In this document: positions 40,810 through 41,873 of the stretch, piece after piece | How positions within the stretch are numbered: position 1 is the first letter of the stretch | Layout: the number at the start of each line of letters is the position of its first letter | The notes under the pieces: generated by a model | What the model was told of the DNA's origin: nothing | Database searches by the model: none | What the model saw: the letters and a program-made list of their open reading frames with translations, nothing else | Position numbers and translations under genes: made by a program | Assembly (NCBI GenBank): GCA_015501595.1 | Contig: JADNRX010000450.1 | Span: 1 to 41,873 of the forward strand | DNA: 41,873 nt | Reading direction: 5' to 3' | Source of the DNA: Hymenopellis radicata | Taxonomy: Eukaryota > Basidiomycota > Agaricomycetes > Agaricales > Physalacriaceae

Positions 40810-41012
40810 AGCAGTTGAGTTGGGTGTACCCGTGTACACCCGCCACCCTACCGAGTGGCTAGACACTCGGGTGTGTAAGACACCCGTGAATGTGTGTGAC
40901 ACTCGGGTAGAGTACTCGGGTGTTGGTCGAGTGCGGGTGTCAGGTTTTTAGCTGCGAGTGACCTGCCTCCCGAATGCGAGTGCACTCGGGTACCCACTCG
41001 TGGACATCTCTA
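40810..41012. repeat. Right terminal and subterminal repeats of the composite hAT element
   Basis: At least ten CACTCGGGT/ACCCGAGTG-like motifs lead to the inverted end CACTCGTGGACATCTCTA at 41012. Outside is the target repeat ATCCGGAG (41013-41020). Confidence 0.8.
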
Positions 41013-41020
41013 ATCCGGAG

Positions 41021-41510
41021 GCATCCAGCTCATTTTGTGAGGAAAATTCATTTTATAAATCCAAATGTACTCTACCCAAGTCTCAAATCATCTGAGGGCC
41101 TGAAGGGAGCGGTGTAGCGCCCGACGCCAGCGCACCGCCCGCCCAGTGGGTATTCAGCATCGCGGCAGTGATTGGTGGGTACGTGCCTAATGGGGTGGGC
41201 CCTGGGTAGTGCGCCATCAACCCAATTGAGCCAGGCGCGTGTGCTGCCGTTTTGGGTACGCAGCGATCACGCCCGGGAGCAATAGCCCAGATTCGGCAGG
41301 TGCTGGGGTGTTCCAAATTGGTAAGCTACCCCTATCACGGTGGCTATGCAAACAGGCAGTTACCGGTGAAATGAATCTGCTTGTCAGGTAGTTGCCCTGG
41401 GCCATTAGGCAAATTTCTACAGCTAAGGCTCTAATGTTGGCGGGAGGCAAGTTGTTTTTCCTTTTCAAGTCATGCTGTATTGATAGCCCGTTGCGCAGTG
41501 TCACAGATAT
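41021..41510. other. Unassigned, possibly the 3' internal part of an LTR element
   Basis: No frame with recognisable protein is seen. The stretch leads into LTR-family sequence from about 41510. It could be the noncoding region before a polypurine tract. Confidence 0.25.
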
Positions 41511-41873
41511 ATGGTGTGCAGAAGAGCACGGTGATAGGCAGTGTAGGAAATACACTACAGAAATAACACAACACACATACACAAAACACAAATCAATAAA
41601 AGGTACTATACAAACACCAACAGACTGCTGCAGTCTGTCTGGACAAGTAAAAGGATCTGACCTTTAACACTCGTAACGAAATACAACTTTAGTCAAACAC
41701 TCGTTAACTCAAAGAGGATCCAAACGGAAGGGTGAAGTGTACTTCCTAAACTACGCAAAGGCAAGTTCGAGGGAGCTAGGGTGTGCAGAACTTGTAAGGT
41801 TCCGGAAGAACGGAAAGAGCTTCCGACGTCTTAGCCGATAGCTTGGATCGCAGGTACACGAGTTTACGGTTTT
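41510..41873 (+). mobile_element. 3' end and LTR start of a gypsy-type element, same family as 14.4-14.7 kb
   Basis: Shares with 14410-14710 the AAATACAC.ACAGAAATA stretch, GGATC-CAAACGG, TGTACTTCCT, GCAAGTTCGAGGGAGCTAGG and CTTAGCCGA. A short purine tract (ACGGAAGGG) precedes the LTR start near 41733. It runs out of the window. Confidence 0.65.

Larger units (their letters stand above)
33567..41012. mobile_element. Composite hAT element: transposase plus divergent cargo gene (7446 bp)
   Basis: The left end TAGTCACGTCCATGAGTG and the right end (inverted) TAGAGATGTCCACGAGTG match at 14 of 18 positions and are flanked by the perfect duplication ATCCGGAG. Both ends are followed inward by about 200 bases rich in ACCCGAGTG/CACTCGGGT motifs, the expected transposase-binding region. 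Inside are a class-II tRNA-like sequence (33771-33855), a cargo gene on the minus strand (34071-36318), a shared divergent control region (36319-37567) and the eight-exon hAT transposase on the plus strand (37568-40676). The transposase carries two probable one-base shifts and the cargo gene has stops, so the copy is probably no longer autonomous, although its ends look recent. Confidence 0.85.

Noticed and set aside
1..41873. A Starship-like or tyrosine-recombinase giant element
   Set aside because: No tyrosine recombinase or captain-type gene is seen; the ends found are hAT or mariner type.

Overview
This is a stretch of nuclear DNA from a filamentous fungus, almost certainly a mushroom-forming basidiomycete (Agaricomycete). 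The evidence is short introns of about 50 bases with GT..AG ends, several protein families I know only from Agaricomycete genomes, and a Ty3/gypsy lineage typical of these fungi. Nearly everything is a mobile element, a piece of one, or a gene broken by one. All calls come from reading the sequence by eye; no search was run.

Layout. 1-2690: decayed Ty3/gypsy pol (protease, RT, RNase H) with several frameshifts, joined to 2690-8582, the remains of a hAT-type element. That element has a truncated gene on the minus strand (basic/acidic N-terminal exon, probably the transposase start), a long 5' region with tandem exon-like units and a palindromic 12-mer, a divergent 'cargo' gene (5891-8123, plus strand), a tRNA-like sequence and a hAT terminus. 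8583-12800: old repeats, a 168-bp duplicated segment, and a minus-strand gene with GxxEGR repeats split by a MITE. 12813-17650: gag-only remnant plus an LTR that received four MITEs. 17.7-20.1 kb: minisatellite and old repeats. 20.1-22.1 kb: a foldback-type element with a 1.1-kb hAT-type element nested in it. 22.6-25.7 kb: two minus-strand host-like genes, each broken by a hAT-type insertion. 25890-27405: a foldback element with arms of about 400 bp. 27619-28620: the one apparently intact gene, with two RNase H1-N/caulimovirus-VI-like modules. 28770-29875: a gene split by two MITEs. 30116-33002: a decayed gene. 33567-41012: a 7446-bp composite hAT element with a perfect 8-bp target duplication. 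It carries an eight-exon hAT transposase and, divergently, a second copy of the same cargo family plus a class-II tRNA-like sequence by the left end. 41.5-41.87 kb: start of an LTR of the same family as the one at 14.6 kb.

How it fits together. The two hAT loci share one plan: terminus, tRNA-like sequence, cargo gene with its 3' end toward the terminus, shared divergent control region, transposase. The small hAT-type elements use the same terminal code (TAGAG....C.ACGAGT) with 8-bp target duplications, so one transposase could have moved all of them. I regard this transposase-plus-cargo hAT arrangement, with its satellite elements, as the most interesting content of the window. The function of the cargo protein is unknown.
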